A stretch of DNA of 29,301 nt from DASUAO01 sp046484625 (lineage in GTDB: Bacteria > Actinomycetota > Acidimicrobiia > IMCC26256 > PALSA-555), in contig JAWOIO010000235.1 in the NCBI GenBank assembly GCA_046484625.1, positions 1 through 29,301 of the forward strand, read 5' to 3'. The notes beneath the pieces were generated by a model. That model saw nothing but the letters and a program-made list of their open reading frames with translations, did no database searches and had not been told where the DNA came from. Shown in pieces: positions 14,904 to 23,535 of this stretch. The number at the start of each line of letters is the position of its first letter. The first letter of the stretch is position 1. Made by a program: the position numbers and the translations under genes.

Positions 14904-17900
14904 TCAGGGTGCTCCGTCGGACGGAAACGGCTCGGGCAGGGTGCGCTCGATCCCCGCGAGCTGGGTGTAGTAGCGCCAGCGCTCGTCGACGTCGGCCTGC
15001 GCGGCAGCGCGCAGTGCATCGGCGTCGTCGGGATTGGCGCGGGCGAGCATCGCGTAGCGCGCTTCGGCGTCCAGGAAGGTGGAGAGGGGGATCGACGGCG
15101 CCTTGCTGTCGAGATGGAACGGTTGGGTGTGCTCGTCCGCACCGGGGTGGAAGCGGTAGAGCGGCCAGTATCCCGATCGGACCGCGTCGCGCTGGTGGGT
15201 CATGGACGTCCGCATGTCGATGCCGTGGGCGATGCACGTCGAGTAGGCGATGATCAACGAGGGTCCGGGCCAGGCTTCGGCCTCGGTGAAGGCCTTCACC
15301 GTCTGGATGTCGTTGGCACCGACCGCGACCTGTGCGATGTATACGTCCCCGTATCGCCGGGCCTCGACGCCCAGGTCCTTCTTCGCGTTGCGCTTGCCCG
15401 CACTCGCGAACTTGGCCACGGCCGCACGCGGAGTCGACTTCGAGGCCTGCCCTCCGGTGTTCGAGTACACCTCGGTGTCGAGCACCAGCACGTTCACGTC
15501 GCGCCCCGAGCCGAGCACATGGTCGAGGCCGCCGGCGCCGATGTCGTACGCCCACCCGTCGCCGCCGACGATCCAAACGTTCTTGCGCACCAGCGTTCCC
15601 GTCAGGGGCTTCAGCGCGCGTGCTCGAGCGACGACCGCCGCGTCGGCGCTCGTCTCGAGGCGCGCGAGGTGTGCGTCGAGCTCCTCGACCCGCGTTCGCT
15701 GCGCGGCGATCGTCGCGTCATCGACGGGGACTGCCGGGTCCACGGCCAGGAGCGCGCGTGCGAGCTCCTCGCCGAGGTGCGGCTCGAGGTCACGGACCAG
15801 CCGTCGGGCCGTGGCGCTCTGCCGGTCGAGCGCGATCCTCATCCCCAGTCCGAACTCGGCATTGTCCTCGAACAGCGAGTTCGACCACGCCGGGCCACGC
15901 CCCGCGGCATCGGTTCCCCACGGCGTCGTCGGGAGGTTCCCGCCGTAGATCGACGAGCAACCGGTCGCGTTCGCAACGAGCGCCCGGTCGCCGAAGAGCT
16001 GGCTCAGCAGCTTGAGGTACGGGGTCTCGCCGCAGCCGGCGCACGCACCCGAGAACTCGAACAACGGCTCGCGGGCTTGCGAACCCTTCACCGACGCGGG
16101 CTCCAGGAGCCCGTCGGGCACACCGTCGAGGCGGAGGAAGGCGTCGAACCGGGCTCGCTCGCGCTCCAGATGCGGCGCGATGGGCTCCATGTCGATGGCC
16201 TTGTGCTTGACCTCGGACTTCGACTTGGCCGGGCACACATCCACGCACACCCCGCAGCCGGTGCAGTCGTCGGGGGCGACCTGGATCGTCAGCAGCAGGC
16301 CCGGGTGATCGTGTGACCGGAACGCCTTGCTCGGAAGGTCGGTGTCCGTCCCGGCTGTCGACCCGGGATCGTGGATCTTCATGCGGATCGCGGCATGGGG
16401 GCAGACGAGCGCGCACCGGGCGCAGTCGATGCAGATCTCCGGATCCCAGATCGGGATCTCGCTCGCGAGCGCTCGCTTCTCCACTCGTGCCGTCCCCGTC
16501 GGGAACGTGCCGTCGACCGGGAGCGCGCTGACCGGGAGCAGGTCGCCCTCGCCCGCGAGGATGCGCGCCGTGACGCGCTGCACGAACTCGGACGCGTCGG
16601 CGCCCACCGGGGGGCGGCGCCGTCGATCGGTCGTGACGGACCGCGGGACCGGGAGCGAGGCCAACGCTCCGGTCGCCGCCTCGATCGCCGCGAGGTTGGC
16701 ATCGACGACGGGTCCGCCGCGCTTGCCGTAGCTGCTGCGGACGGACGACCGCACCGCGTCGAGGGCGACGTCGAAGGGCAGGAGGTCCGTGAGCGCGAAG
16801 CAGCACACTTGCATCACGATGTTGATCTGGCCGGCCAGGCCGGCATCTCTCGCGACGCGGTGCGCGTCGACCACGTGGACGTCGAGGCCCTTCTCCAGGA
16901 TCGACTCCTGGACCTCGCGGGGCAGGTGGTCCCAGGTCTCGTCCGGCGGGTATGGGCTGTTGAGGAGGAACGTCGCTCCCGGTGCGGCGAGGTCGAGGAC
17001 GTCGACTCGGTCGAGGAGACCGAACTGGTGGCAGGCGACGAAGTCGGCGTCGCGCACGAGGTAGGTGGATCGGATCGGCTCGTCGTCGAAGCGGAGGTGC
17101 GAGACGGTCATCGCCCCCGACTTCTTCGAGTCGTAGACGAAGTAGCCCTGCGCGTGGCCGTCGGCGTGCCCACTGACGATCTTCACCGTCTGCTTGTTGG
17201 CCCCGACCGTGCCGTCGCTGCCCAGGCCGAAGAACACGGCGCGCGTCGTGGCCCGATCGGTCGTGAACGACGGGTCGACGGGAAGGCTGGTGTGGGTCAC
17301 GTCGTCGACGATCCCCACCGTGAAGCCGTCACGGGGCTCGTCCGAGTCGAGCGAGGCGAACACCGCCCGCACCATCGCCGGGGTGAACTCCTTCGACGAC
17401 AGGCCGTAGCGACCACCGACGACGCGGGGCATCGAACGCGAGCCCCGGGCCGCCGCATCGGCGAGCGACGAGACGACGTCGAGCCGCAAGGGCTCACCGG
17501 GGGCGCCGGGCTCCTTGGTGCGGTCGAGCACGGCGACGGCACGCGCGGTCTCGGGGAGGGCGGCGACGACCGCCGCGGCGGGGAACGGACGGTAGAGGCG
17601 CACCTGGAGCACCCCGACCTTCTCGCCCGCAGCAACGAGCGCCTCGACGGTCTCGAGCGCCGCGCCGACGCCCGACCCCATGAGGACGACCACACGCTCG
17701 GCGTCCGGCGCCCCGGTGTACTCGACGAGGCCGTAGTGGCGTCCGGTTCGCTCTTCCAAGCGGGCGAAGGCGCCCTCGACGATCTGTGGGATCGCGTCGA
17801 CGTAGGGGTTGAGGGCCTCCCGCGCCTGGAAGAACACGTCGGGGTTCTGCGCGCTGCCGCGCAGGACGGGGTGGTCGGGGTCGAGTGCTCGCTCTCGATG

Positions 17901-18503
17901 CGCGCCGATCCACCTGTCGTCGACGAGCGCCGCGATGTCGGAGTCCGTCGGCGGCTGGATCGTGGCGATCTCGTGCGACGTCCGGAACCCGTCGAAGAAG
18001 TGAAGAAACGGCACCCGGGACTCGAGCGTCGCCGCGTGAGCGACGAGCGCGAGGTCCGCCGCCTCCTGGACCGAACCCGAGGCGAGCATCGCCCAACCGG
18101 TGGTACGGGCGGCCATGACGTCGCTGTGGTCACCGAAGATCGAGAGCGCGTGGGTGGCGATGGTGCGGGCCGCGACATGGATGACCGCGGGCGTCAGCTC
18201 GCCGGCGATCTTGAACATGTTGGGGAGCATGAGGAGCAACCCCTGCGATGCGGTGAACGTGGTGACGAGCGCGCCGCGGGTCGCGGCACCGTGGAGCGTG
18301 CCCGCGGCACCGGCCTCCGATTGCATCTCGATCACCTCGGGGACGGTTCCCCAGAGGTTCTCTCGACCCGCTGCCGCCCACGCGTCGCAGTGCTCGGCCA
18401 TGGGTGACGCCGGGGTGATCGGGTAGATCGCGATCACCTCGGAGCAGCCGAACGCGACCCGCGCCGCAGCTTCGTTCCCGTCGAGGGCCTCTCGGTCCGT
18501 CAC
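14904..18503 (-). CDS. nifJ: Pyruvate:ferredoxin (flavodoxin) oxidoreductase
   Basis: This single-chain enzyme of 1199 residues oxidises pyruvate plus CoA to acetyl-CoA and CO2, reducing ferredoxin or flavodoxin. Domains in order: an N-terminal pyruvate-binding domain (YPITPASPM, about 26-34), a middle CoA/transketolase-like region, then a 2[4Fe-4S] ferredoxin domain. Its two cluster motifs are C691-x2-C694-x2-C697-x3-C701 and C747-x2-C750-x2-C753-x3-C757. The C-terminal TPP domain carries the third cluster (CAGCGE from C821, then TGCSSIYGGN and YSTCIAHGID). The length and every cysteine motif are intact. It starts at GTG. A dihydroorotate-dehydrogenase-like gene follows. It suggests growth at low oxygen or an oxygen-tolerant PFOR beside the aerobic AceE enzyme. 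Confidence 0.97.
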   Translation of the reverse strand: MTDREALDGNEAAARVAFGCSEVIAIYPITPASPMAEHCDAWAAAGRENLWGTVPEVIEMQSEAGAAGTLHGAATRGALVTTFTASQGLLLMLPNMFKIAGELTPAVIHVAARTIATHALSIFGDHSDVMAARTTGWAMLASGSVQEAADLALVAHAATLESRVPFLHFFDGFRTSHEIATIQPPTDSDIAALVDDRWIGAHRERALDPDHPVLRGSAQNPDVFFQAREALNPYVDAIPQIVEGAFARLEERTGRHYGLVEYTGAPDAERVVVLMGSGVGAALETVEALVAAGEKVGVLQVRLYRPFPAAAVVAALPETARAVAVLDRTKEPGAPGEPLRLDVVSSLADAAARGSRSMPRVVGGRYGLSSKEFTPAMVRAVFASLDSDEPRDGFTVGIVDDVTHTSLPVDPSFTTDRATTRAVFFGLGSDGTVGANKQTVKIVSGHADGHAQGYFVYDSKKSGAMTVSHLRFDDEPIRSTYLVRDADFVACHQFGLLDRVDVLDLAAPGATFLLNSPYPPDETWDHLPREVQESILEKGLDVHVVDAHRVARDAGLAGQINIVMQVCCFALTDLLPFDVALDAVRSSVRSSYGKRGGPVVDANLAAIEAATGALASLPVPRSVTTDRRRRPPVGADASEFVQRVTARILAGEGDLLPVSALPVDGTFPTGTARVEKRALASEIPIWDPEICIDCARCALVCPHAAIRMKIHDPGSTAGTDTDLPSKAFRSHDHPGLLLTIQVAPDDCTGCGVCVDVCPAKSKSEVKHKAIDMEPIAPHLERERARFDAFLRLDGVPDGLLEPASVKGSQAREPLFEFSGACAGCGETPYLKLLSQLFGDRALVANATGCSSIYGGNLPTTPWGTDAAGRGPAWSNSLFEDNAEFGLGMRIALDRQSATARRLVRDLEPHLGEELARALLAVDPAVPVDDATIAAQRTRVEELDAHLARLETSADAAVVARARALKPLTGTLVRKNVWIVGGDGWAYDIGAGGLDHVLGSGRDVNVLVLDTEVYSNTGGQASKSTPRAAVAKFASAGKRNAKKDLGVEARRYGDVYIAQVAVGANDIQTVKAFTEAEAWPGPSLIIAYSTCIAHGIDMRTSMTHQRDAVRSGYWPLYRFHPGADEHTQPFHLDSKAPSIPLSTFLDAEARYAMLARANPDDADALRAAAQADVDERWRYYTQLAGIERTLPEPFPSDGAP

Positions 18504-18612
18504 CGCGGACCAGACTCGCCGTTCCGGAGTCGTTCCGGCAAGGGTCCGAAGTCACTCCGCCGGTGTGCTGCGTCCCTGGTGGCTCCGCCCTCTCGTCACC
18601 AGAATCTGACCT
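18504..18612. promoter_or_regulatory. Divergent promoter region of nifJ and the P-type ATPase
   Basis: This 109-bp gap lies between two outward-facing starts. CAGAAT at 18600-18605 ends 7 bases before the GTG of the ATPase and could be a -10 box giving a leaderless transcript. I found no convincing -10 for nifJ. CCGGAGTC and GTTCCGG elements near 18515-18540 make a loose repeat of unknown meaning. Confidence 0.3.
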
Positions 18613-21204
18613 GTGGTGGTACGACTCCAGGGGCTCTCGGCCGAAGAGGCGGCAGCCCGCCGCGCCCGGGACGGTCCGAACGAGCTGCCTCCACCGAAGC
18701 GGCGGCCGCCCATCCTCCACCTCGTTGACCAGCTGACCCACTTCTTCGCGCTGATGCTCTGGGTGGCGGCGGCACTCGCCTTCGTCGCGGGCCTCCCGGA
18801 GATCGGGATCGCGATCTGCGCGGTCATCGTGCTGAACGCGATCTTCGCTTTCGTCCAGGAGCAGCGGGCCGATCGGGCGACCGAACGTCTCCAAGCGCTC
18901 CTACCGCTCCGCGCGGTGGTCCGACGGGACGGTCACACGCTGCACATCGAGGCTCGAGACGTCGTCGTCGGTGATGTGTTGGTGCTCGCACCCGGCGACC
19001 GGATCCCGGCCGATGCGTCGATCCGGTCGGCGTTCGGGCTGCTCGTCGACACTTCGATGCTCACTGGCGAGAGCCAACCCGCCCGGATGGAGACCGGGAG
19101 CGTTCTTGCGGGCTGCTTCGTCGTCGAAGGGCAGGGGGAGGCGGTCGTCTCGGCCATTGGAGAGCGCACGCGACTTGCGGGCATCGCCCGATTGACGACG
19201 TCGATCGCCAAGCCGACCAGCCCACTCACACTCGAGCTCGGGCGCGTCGTTCGCACGATCGCAACGATCGCCATCGGGATCGGCACGGCATTCTTCGGAG
19301 TCGCGCTCCTGCTCGGCGAGTCCGCGAGCGACGGTCTGGTCTTCGGGATCGGGGTGACCGTCGCGCTCGTGCCCGAGGCGCTGCTCCCGACGGTGACGCT
19401 GTCCCTGGCGTGGGGCGCAGAGCAGATGGCGAAGCGCAACGTCCTGGTCAGGTCGCTCGACGCGGTCGAGACGCTGGGGTCGACAACCTTCATCTGTACG
19501 GACAAGACGGGAACGCTGACCCACAACCGAATGTCGGTCGTCGAGGCGTGGACTCCGGAACGCACCGTACGCATCTCAGGAGAGGGCTACGACCCGCGGG
19601 CGACGTTCACGTTCACCGGCGCCGACGCCAGCGACGCCAGTGACGCCCTCGGGCGCCTCGCAGTCGGGGCGATGCGTTGCTCGACGGGCTTCGCACATGA
19701 TCGAGAGGGCACGTGGGTGGCCCAGGGCGATCCCATGGAGGCTGCGTTGGACGTCCTGGCGCGGCGCCTGGGCGTGGACACGGACGAGGATCGCCGCCGG
19801 GTGCACGCTGCTCGATGGTTCTCCTTCGACCCGCGACGACGTCGGATGTCGGTCGTGATCGACGGCGAGATCATCGTCAAGGGAGCACCCGATGCGGTGC
19901 TCTCGCTGTGTGCCGAGTCGCCGGGCGCGTACGAGGCGGTCGACGACCTCACCGCGCGTGGGCTGCGGGTGTTGGCGGTCGCGCACCGGGTCATCGACGA
20001 ACCGCTCGTTCCCGAGACGGCCGACCAGGCCGAATCCGACCTCCTGCTCCTGGGACTCCTGGCGCTCGAGGACCCGCCCCGCAGTGACGTCCGTGCCGCG
20101 ATCGACGGCTGTCGGCACGCGGGGATCGCACTGGCGATGGTCACCGGTGACCATCCGGCGACCGCGCGGTCGATCGCAGCCCAGACCGGACTCCTCGGAC
20201 CCGACGAGATCGTGATCTCCGGCACCGAGCTCCCAACTGACGACCGCGAGCTCGGTGCGCTCCTGGAGCGCGGCGGAGTGGTGGTGGCCCGCGTCTCCCC
20301 CGAGGAGAAGCTGCGGATCGCGCGCGTGCTCCGCGAGCGCGGACACGTGGTGGCCATGACGGGCGACGGGGTGAACGACGGACCCGCGTTGCACGAAGCC
20401 GACATCGGGATCGCGATGGGCGAGTCGGGCTCCGATGTGGCCCGCGAGGCGGCAGATCTCGTGCTCCTCGACGACCATTTCGCCACGATCGTCGCCGGCG
20501 TCGAGCAAGGACGCGCCACCTTCCTGAACGTCCGCCGGTTCCTGGCGTACCACCTCGCCGACAACGTCGCGGAGCTGACACCGTTCGCGGTCTGGGCGCT
20601 GTCGGGCGGTCGATTCCCGCTCGCGCTCGGCGTGCTCCAGATCCTCGCGCTCGACATAGGCACCGACACGTTCTCGGCCGTAGCGCTGGGAGCGGAGCCG
20701 CCGGCCCGCAACGTCCTCGATGGCCCCCCCGTCTCGGGGCGACTCCTGAACCGTACCGTTGCCCGGCGCGCGTTCGGGCTGATGGGACCCACCATCGCGC
20801 TGGGGACGATGGTCGCCTTCCTGGTGGCATACGGCGCGCAGGGATGGCATCTCGGCGACCCGTTCCCCGGCGGTCGCATCGCCCTCGCGGCGTCGGGCGC
20901 GGCCTTCATGACCGTGGTCATCGCGCAGTCCGCGAACGCGTTCGCGAGCCGGAGCTTCACCCGATGGCCCGGGGCGCTCGGATGGACGACGAACCGGCTG
21001 CTCCCCTTGGCGGTCGCGTTCGAGCTGGCCGTGTCGCTCGTGATGATCCTGGTCGGGCCGATCGCCGACCAGCTGGGGCACTCGCCCCCTCCGGCCGCCG
21101 GATGGTTCGTCGCGGTCGGGACCGCGTGCGCAGTGATCGTTGTCGACGTCGTCGACAAGCAGATCCGGCGTCGGAAGGGCGCGATCTCGCCGAACTCTCG
21201 GTGA
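18613..21204 (+). CDS. Cation-transporting P-type ATPase (P2-like, HAD-IC)
   Basis: This membrane pump of 863 residues has all catalytic motifs: TGES at 151-154 (actuator), DKTGTLT with phosphorylated D297, and the TGDGVNDGP hinge at 583-591. The N-terminal cation-ATPase domain is short (about 1-40), followed by two helices. M4 carries P254-E255 in VALVPEALLPTVTLSLAWG, and M6 carries D681 in LALDIGTDTFSAVALG. The acidic residues in M4 and M6 and the following ...KRNVLVRSLDAVETLG resemble Ca2+- and Na+/K+-type (P2) pumps, not heavy-metal P1B pumps; there is no CPC motif or N-terminal metal domain. The ion cannot be decided from sequence. The final region has four more helices. The start is GTG. 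Confidence 0.93.
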   Translation: MVVRLQGLSAEEAAARRARDGPNELPPPKRRPPILHLVDQLTHFFALMLWVAAALAFVAGLPEIGIAICAVIVLNAIFAFVQEQRADRATERLQALLPLRAVVRRDGHTLHIEARDVVVGDVLVLAPGDRIPADASIRSAFGLLVDTSMLTGESQPARMETGSVLAGCFVVEGQGEAVVSAIGERTRLAGIARLTTSIAKPTSPLTLELGRVVRTIATIAIGIGTAFFGVALLLGESASDGLVFGIGVTVALVPEALLPTVTLSLAWGAEQMAKRNVLVRSLDAVETLGSTTFICTDKTGTLTHNRMSVVEAWTPERTVRISGEGYDPRATFTFTGADASDASDALGRLAVGAMRCSTGFAHDREGTWVAQGDPMEAALDVLARRLGVDTDEDRRRVHAARWFSFDPRRRRMSVVIDGEIIVKGAPDAVLSLCAESPGAYEAVDDLTARGLRVLAVAHRVIDEPLVPETADQAESDLLLLGLLALEDPPRSDVRAAIDGCRHAGIALAMVTGDHPATARSIAAQTGLLGPDEIVISGTELPTDDRELGALLERGGVVVARVSPEEKLRIARVLRERGHVVAMTGDGVNDGPALHEADIGIAMGESGSDVAREAADLVLLDDHFATIVAGVEQGRATFLNVRRFLAYHLADNVAELTPFAVWALSGGRFPLALGVLQILALDIGTDTFSAVALGAEPPARNVLDGPPVSGRLLNRTVARRAFGLMGPTIALGTMVAFLVAYGAQGWHLGDPFPGGRIALAASGAAFMTVVIAQSANAFASRSFTRWPGALGWTTNRLLPLAVAFELAVSLVMILVGPIADQLGHSPPPAAGWFVAVGTACAVIVVDVVDKQIRRRKGAISPNSR

Positions 21205-21238
21205 ACGACGCCGTCCGCCGTGGATCTACGGTGCACGC

Positions 21239-22423
21239 ATGGAGGCGACCCCACCCTTCGGCGGTGCTGTCGACCCTGCGTTCTCAGCGGTCGCTGACGC
21301 CTTTCGCGCCAACTTCGCCGTCGACGAGCCCGAGCTCGGGGCATCGCTGTGCGTGATCGCCGGCCGGCGGGTGGTGGTGGACATCTGGGGCGGCTGGACC
21401 GATCCGACGCGGACCACCGCGTGGGCGCGGGACACGCTCGTCGACGCCTACTCGGTGCTGAAGCCGGTTGCGGCCGTGCTCGCGCTCCGGCTCGTCGGAC
21501 AGGGGAGCCTCGATCTCGACGCGCCGATCGCGGACGTCTGGCCCGAGTACGGGGACGAGTGGAAGGGCCAGACCTCGCTCCGGGACGTGCTGTCCCACCG
21601 TGCGGGACTCCCGGGCGTCCGCGCCACGCTGGAGCCCGACGCGATGTACGACTGGGACAGGATGTGCACGGCGCTCGCCTCCTCCGAGCCGTGGTGGACG
21701 CCCGGCACCGGCCACGGGTACCACGTCAACACCTACGGGTTCCTCGCCGGAGAGCCCGTGTGCCGCGCGACGGGGATGCCGTTCGGCGTCGCACTCCGCG
21801 AGCTGATCACCGGCCCGCTCGACCTGGACCTCCACGTCGGACTCGACGACGCCGACCTCGATCGCGTGGCCGACATCGACACGCCACCGCTCCCCGCCGA
21901 GCGCGGCGAGCATGCCGACGACGCGCCGCCTGCCGACGCCCGGATACCCGAGCCCGACGACGAGCACGGCCTCATGCTCCTCCACGCCTACTTCAACCCG
22001 CCCGGTCTCTCGGGGATCGGGGTGATGAACACGAGTGCGTGGCGCCGCGCCGCCATCCCTTCGACGAACGGGCACGCGACGGCACGGGCGGTGGCGGCGT
22101 TCTACGACGCGCTGCTCCCCGGGGCGCACGAACGGGTCGTGAGCCGATTGCTGCTCGACGAGGCGACGACGACGCATTCCGAAGGAGACGACATCGTCCT
22201 CGGCCGTCCGACGCGCTTCGGGCTGGGGTTCGCGCTCCACGAGGACGCCCGACCGATCGGGGTGTCGCCGGCGTCGTTCGGTCACTACGGGTACGGGGGC
22301 TCGCTGGGGTTCGCCGATCGAGACGCGGACGTCGCCTGCACCTACCTGATCAACCGACCGGGTGATCGGTGGCAGAACCCCCGCACGATCCGGGTCGTCG
22401 AGGCGGTGCGGGACTGCCTCTGA
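21239..22423 (+). CDS. Serine hydrolase (class C beta-lactamase/esterase family)
   Basis: This 394-residue protein of the beta-lactamase PF00144 group starts at ATG 21239 (MEATPPFGGAVD); the frame upstream is antisense or out-of-context sequence. The catalytic S72-x-x-K75 is in DAYSVLKPVAAV, the tyrosine Y161 is in GHGYHVNTYGFLAGE, and the third box is H349-Y-G in FGHYGYGGSLGF. The pattern WGGWTDPTRTTAWARDTLVDAYSV is usual for family VIII esterases and EstB-like proteins. No signal peptide is present, so it is probably a cytosolic esterase rather than a resistance beta-lactamase. TACGGT (21227-21232) ends 6 bases before ATG, so the mRNA may be leaderless. Confidence 0.9.
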   Translation: MEATPPFGGAVDPAFSAVADAFRANFAVDEPELGASLCVIAGRRVVVDIWGGWTDPTRTTAWARDTLVDAYSVLKPVAAVLALRLVGQGSLDLDAPIADVWPEYGDEWKGQTSLRDVLSHRAGLPGVRATLEPDAMYDWDRMCTALASSEPWWTPGTGHGYHVNTYGFLAGEPVCRATGMPFGVALRELITGPLDLDLHVGLDDADLDRVADIDTPPLPAERGEHADDAPPADARIPEPDDEHGLMLLHAYFNPPGLSGIGVMNTSAWRRAAIPSTNGHATARAVAAFYDALLPGAHERVVSRLLLDEATTTHSEGDDIVLGRPTRFGLGFALHEDARPIGVSPASFGHYGYGGSLGFADRDADVACTYLINRPGDRWQNPRTIRVVEAVRDCL

Positions 22424-22427
22424 CCTA

Positions 22428-22433
22428 GGCTGT
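22428..22433 (+). promoter_or_regulatory. Probable -10 box of the secreted protein gene
   Basis: TAGGCT fits TANNNT and lies a few bases after the stop of the serine hydrolase. It would give a leader of about 40 bases containing GGAAGAGGG before ATG 22480. Confidence 0.35.
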
Positions 22434-22479
22434 CCGAGACTCGGGCGACTCGGTCCCGGGCCGGAAGAGGGTGGAAGAC

Positions 22480-23307
22480 ATGCGGTCACGGTCACTGGCC
22501 TTCGCGTTGGTGCTGTTCGGCTTCGTGCTCGGGGGCGCGGTGCTCCTGTTCGCCGACGCGGGCTCGCACTCATCGGTCGAAGCAGCGGGCGCGCCGGCTG
22601 CCTCGGGCGACGCGACCGACACGACGAGTGCCGACGACCACGGCGACACGCACGGAACCGCCGACACCCCGGCCCTGACGGGCGACACCCCGTGCGAGCT
22701 GTCGGGACCGCCGGCCTCGGAGGGAACGCTCGAGAAGGGTGAGGGCCACAACGAGCGCGGACCCTCGCCGCAGAAGCCGCTGACCGAGGAAGAGCGCATC
22801 CTGCTTGCGGAGCAGCAGACCCAGGCCCGTGCGGTGGCGCTCGAGTTCCCGAACGTTGCGGCAGCCGAGGCCGGGGGGTACAAGCAGTCCACGGTCTACG
22901 TCCCCTGTATCGGCGCGCACTACACGAACGCCCGGTACGCCGGGGCGTTCGATGTCGCGCACCCGTCGGAGCTGCTGTTCGACGGCACCGCGCCGGACTC
23001 CAAGATCGTCGGCTTGAGCTATCTCGTGTTCAGTCCGAGCGGTGCCCCCGAGGGCTTCGCAGGCCCGAACGACTTCTGGCACACCCACAGCGCCAACGGT
23101 GGGCTCTGCATCAAGGACGGCATCGTCGTCGGCTCCGAGGCCGTCGACAAGGAGGAGTGCGCGGCCCGCGGCGGCCGGAAGGTCGGGTTGAAGGGCGTCT
23201 ACATGGTGCACAACTGGGTCGTCCCCGGCTGGGAATGCTCGTGGGGCGTGTTCGCCGGGGAGTGCCCGGAGCTGGGTGGGACCGTGGGCAAGGACGCGTT
23301 CTCCTGA
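22480..23307 (+). CDS. Secreted or membrane-anchored protein with His/Cys clusters, unknown family
   Basis: This is 275 residues from ATG 22480 (MRSRSLAFALVLFGFVLGG); GTG 22471 is a possible longer start. A signal sequence or anchor (about 6-28) is followed by a low-complexity Ala/Asp/Thr/His linker (about 30-75), a charged helical stretch (EEERILLAEQQTQARAVALE) and a compact C-terminal domain. That domain holds C143 and H147 in CIGAHYTNARY, W200-H201-T-H203 in FWHTHSANGGLC, and HNWVVPGWECSWG with several Cys. The His and Cys suggest metal binding and disulfides outside the membrane. I do not recognise the family and give no function. Confidence 0.85.
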   Translation: MRSRSLAFALVLFGFVLGGAVLLFADAGSHSSVEAAGAPAASGDATDTTSADDHGDTHGTADTPALTGDTPCELSGPPASEGTLEKGEGHNERGPSPQKPLTEEERILLAEQQTQARAVALEFPNVAAAEAGGYKQSTVYVPCIGAHYTNARYAGAFDVAHPSELLFDGTAPDSKIVGLSYLVFSPSGAPEGFAGPNDFWHTHSANGGLCIKDGIVVGSEAVDKEECAARGGRKVGLKGVYMVHNWVVPGWECSWGVFAGECPELGGTVGKDAFS

Positions 23308-23310
23308 TCG

Positions 23311-23417
23311 ACCCGGGTCGAGTCCGCGGAGCCCTACAGGTCTCGGAGTACGACCTCGTGGTCCTCGACCTCGGGCTGCCCGACGGCGACGGCCTGACGC
23401 TCTGCTCGCAGCTACGG
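23311..23417 (+). pseudogene. Relic of an OmpR-type response regulator receiver domain
   Basis: In one frame the intergenic DNA reads RVRGALQVSEYDLVVLDLGLPDGDGLTLCSQLR. This matches the phosphoacceptor segment of response regulators: strand beta3 with the Asp, then LPDGDGL and helix alpha3. It lacks the N-terminal acidic pocket, the rest of the receiver and any DNA-binding domain. The frame joins the previous gene out of register and runs into Arg-rich noise. I read it as the remnant of a deleted response regulator gene between the secreted protein and aceE. Chance similarity over about 25 residues is unlikely but not excluded. Confidence 0.7.
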
Positions 23418-23521
23418 TGCGCACGGTGGACGGGCGAGCGCGGCGAACGGCCCCGACGGCGGCGCGGTGGTGACCTTGCGGCTGCCGAGCACAGCGGGGA
23501 AGTGACCGCCCGGTAGCGGCG

Positions 23522-23527
23522 TACGCT
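23522..23527 (+). promoter_or_regulatory. Probable -10 box of aceE (leaderless)
   Basis: TACGCT fits TANNNT and ends 8 bases before the GTG of aceE, so the transcript should begin at or beside the start codon. GTGACC at 23501-23506 is a weak -35 candidate. No ribosome site is present, in keeping with a leaderless mRNA. Confidence 0.45.
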
Positions 23528-23535
23528 GGTCGGCA

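Noticed and set aside
16371..18407. 678-codon plus-strand frame across nifJ
   Set aside because: It is antisense of NifJ with Arg/Asp/Val-rich noise.
14904..18503. PFOR as a two-subunit or broken gene
   Set aside because: The frame is continuous with all domains and cluster cysteines in order.
21239..22423. Serine hydrolase as an antibiotic-resistance beta-lactamase
   Set aside because: There is no signal peptide, and the sequence pattern fits cytosolic family VIII esterases better.
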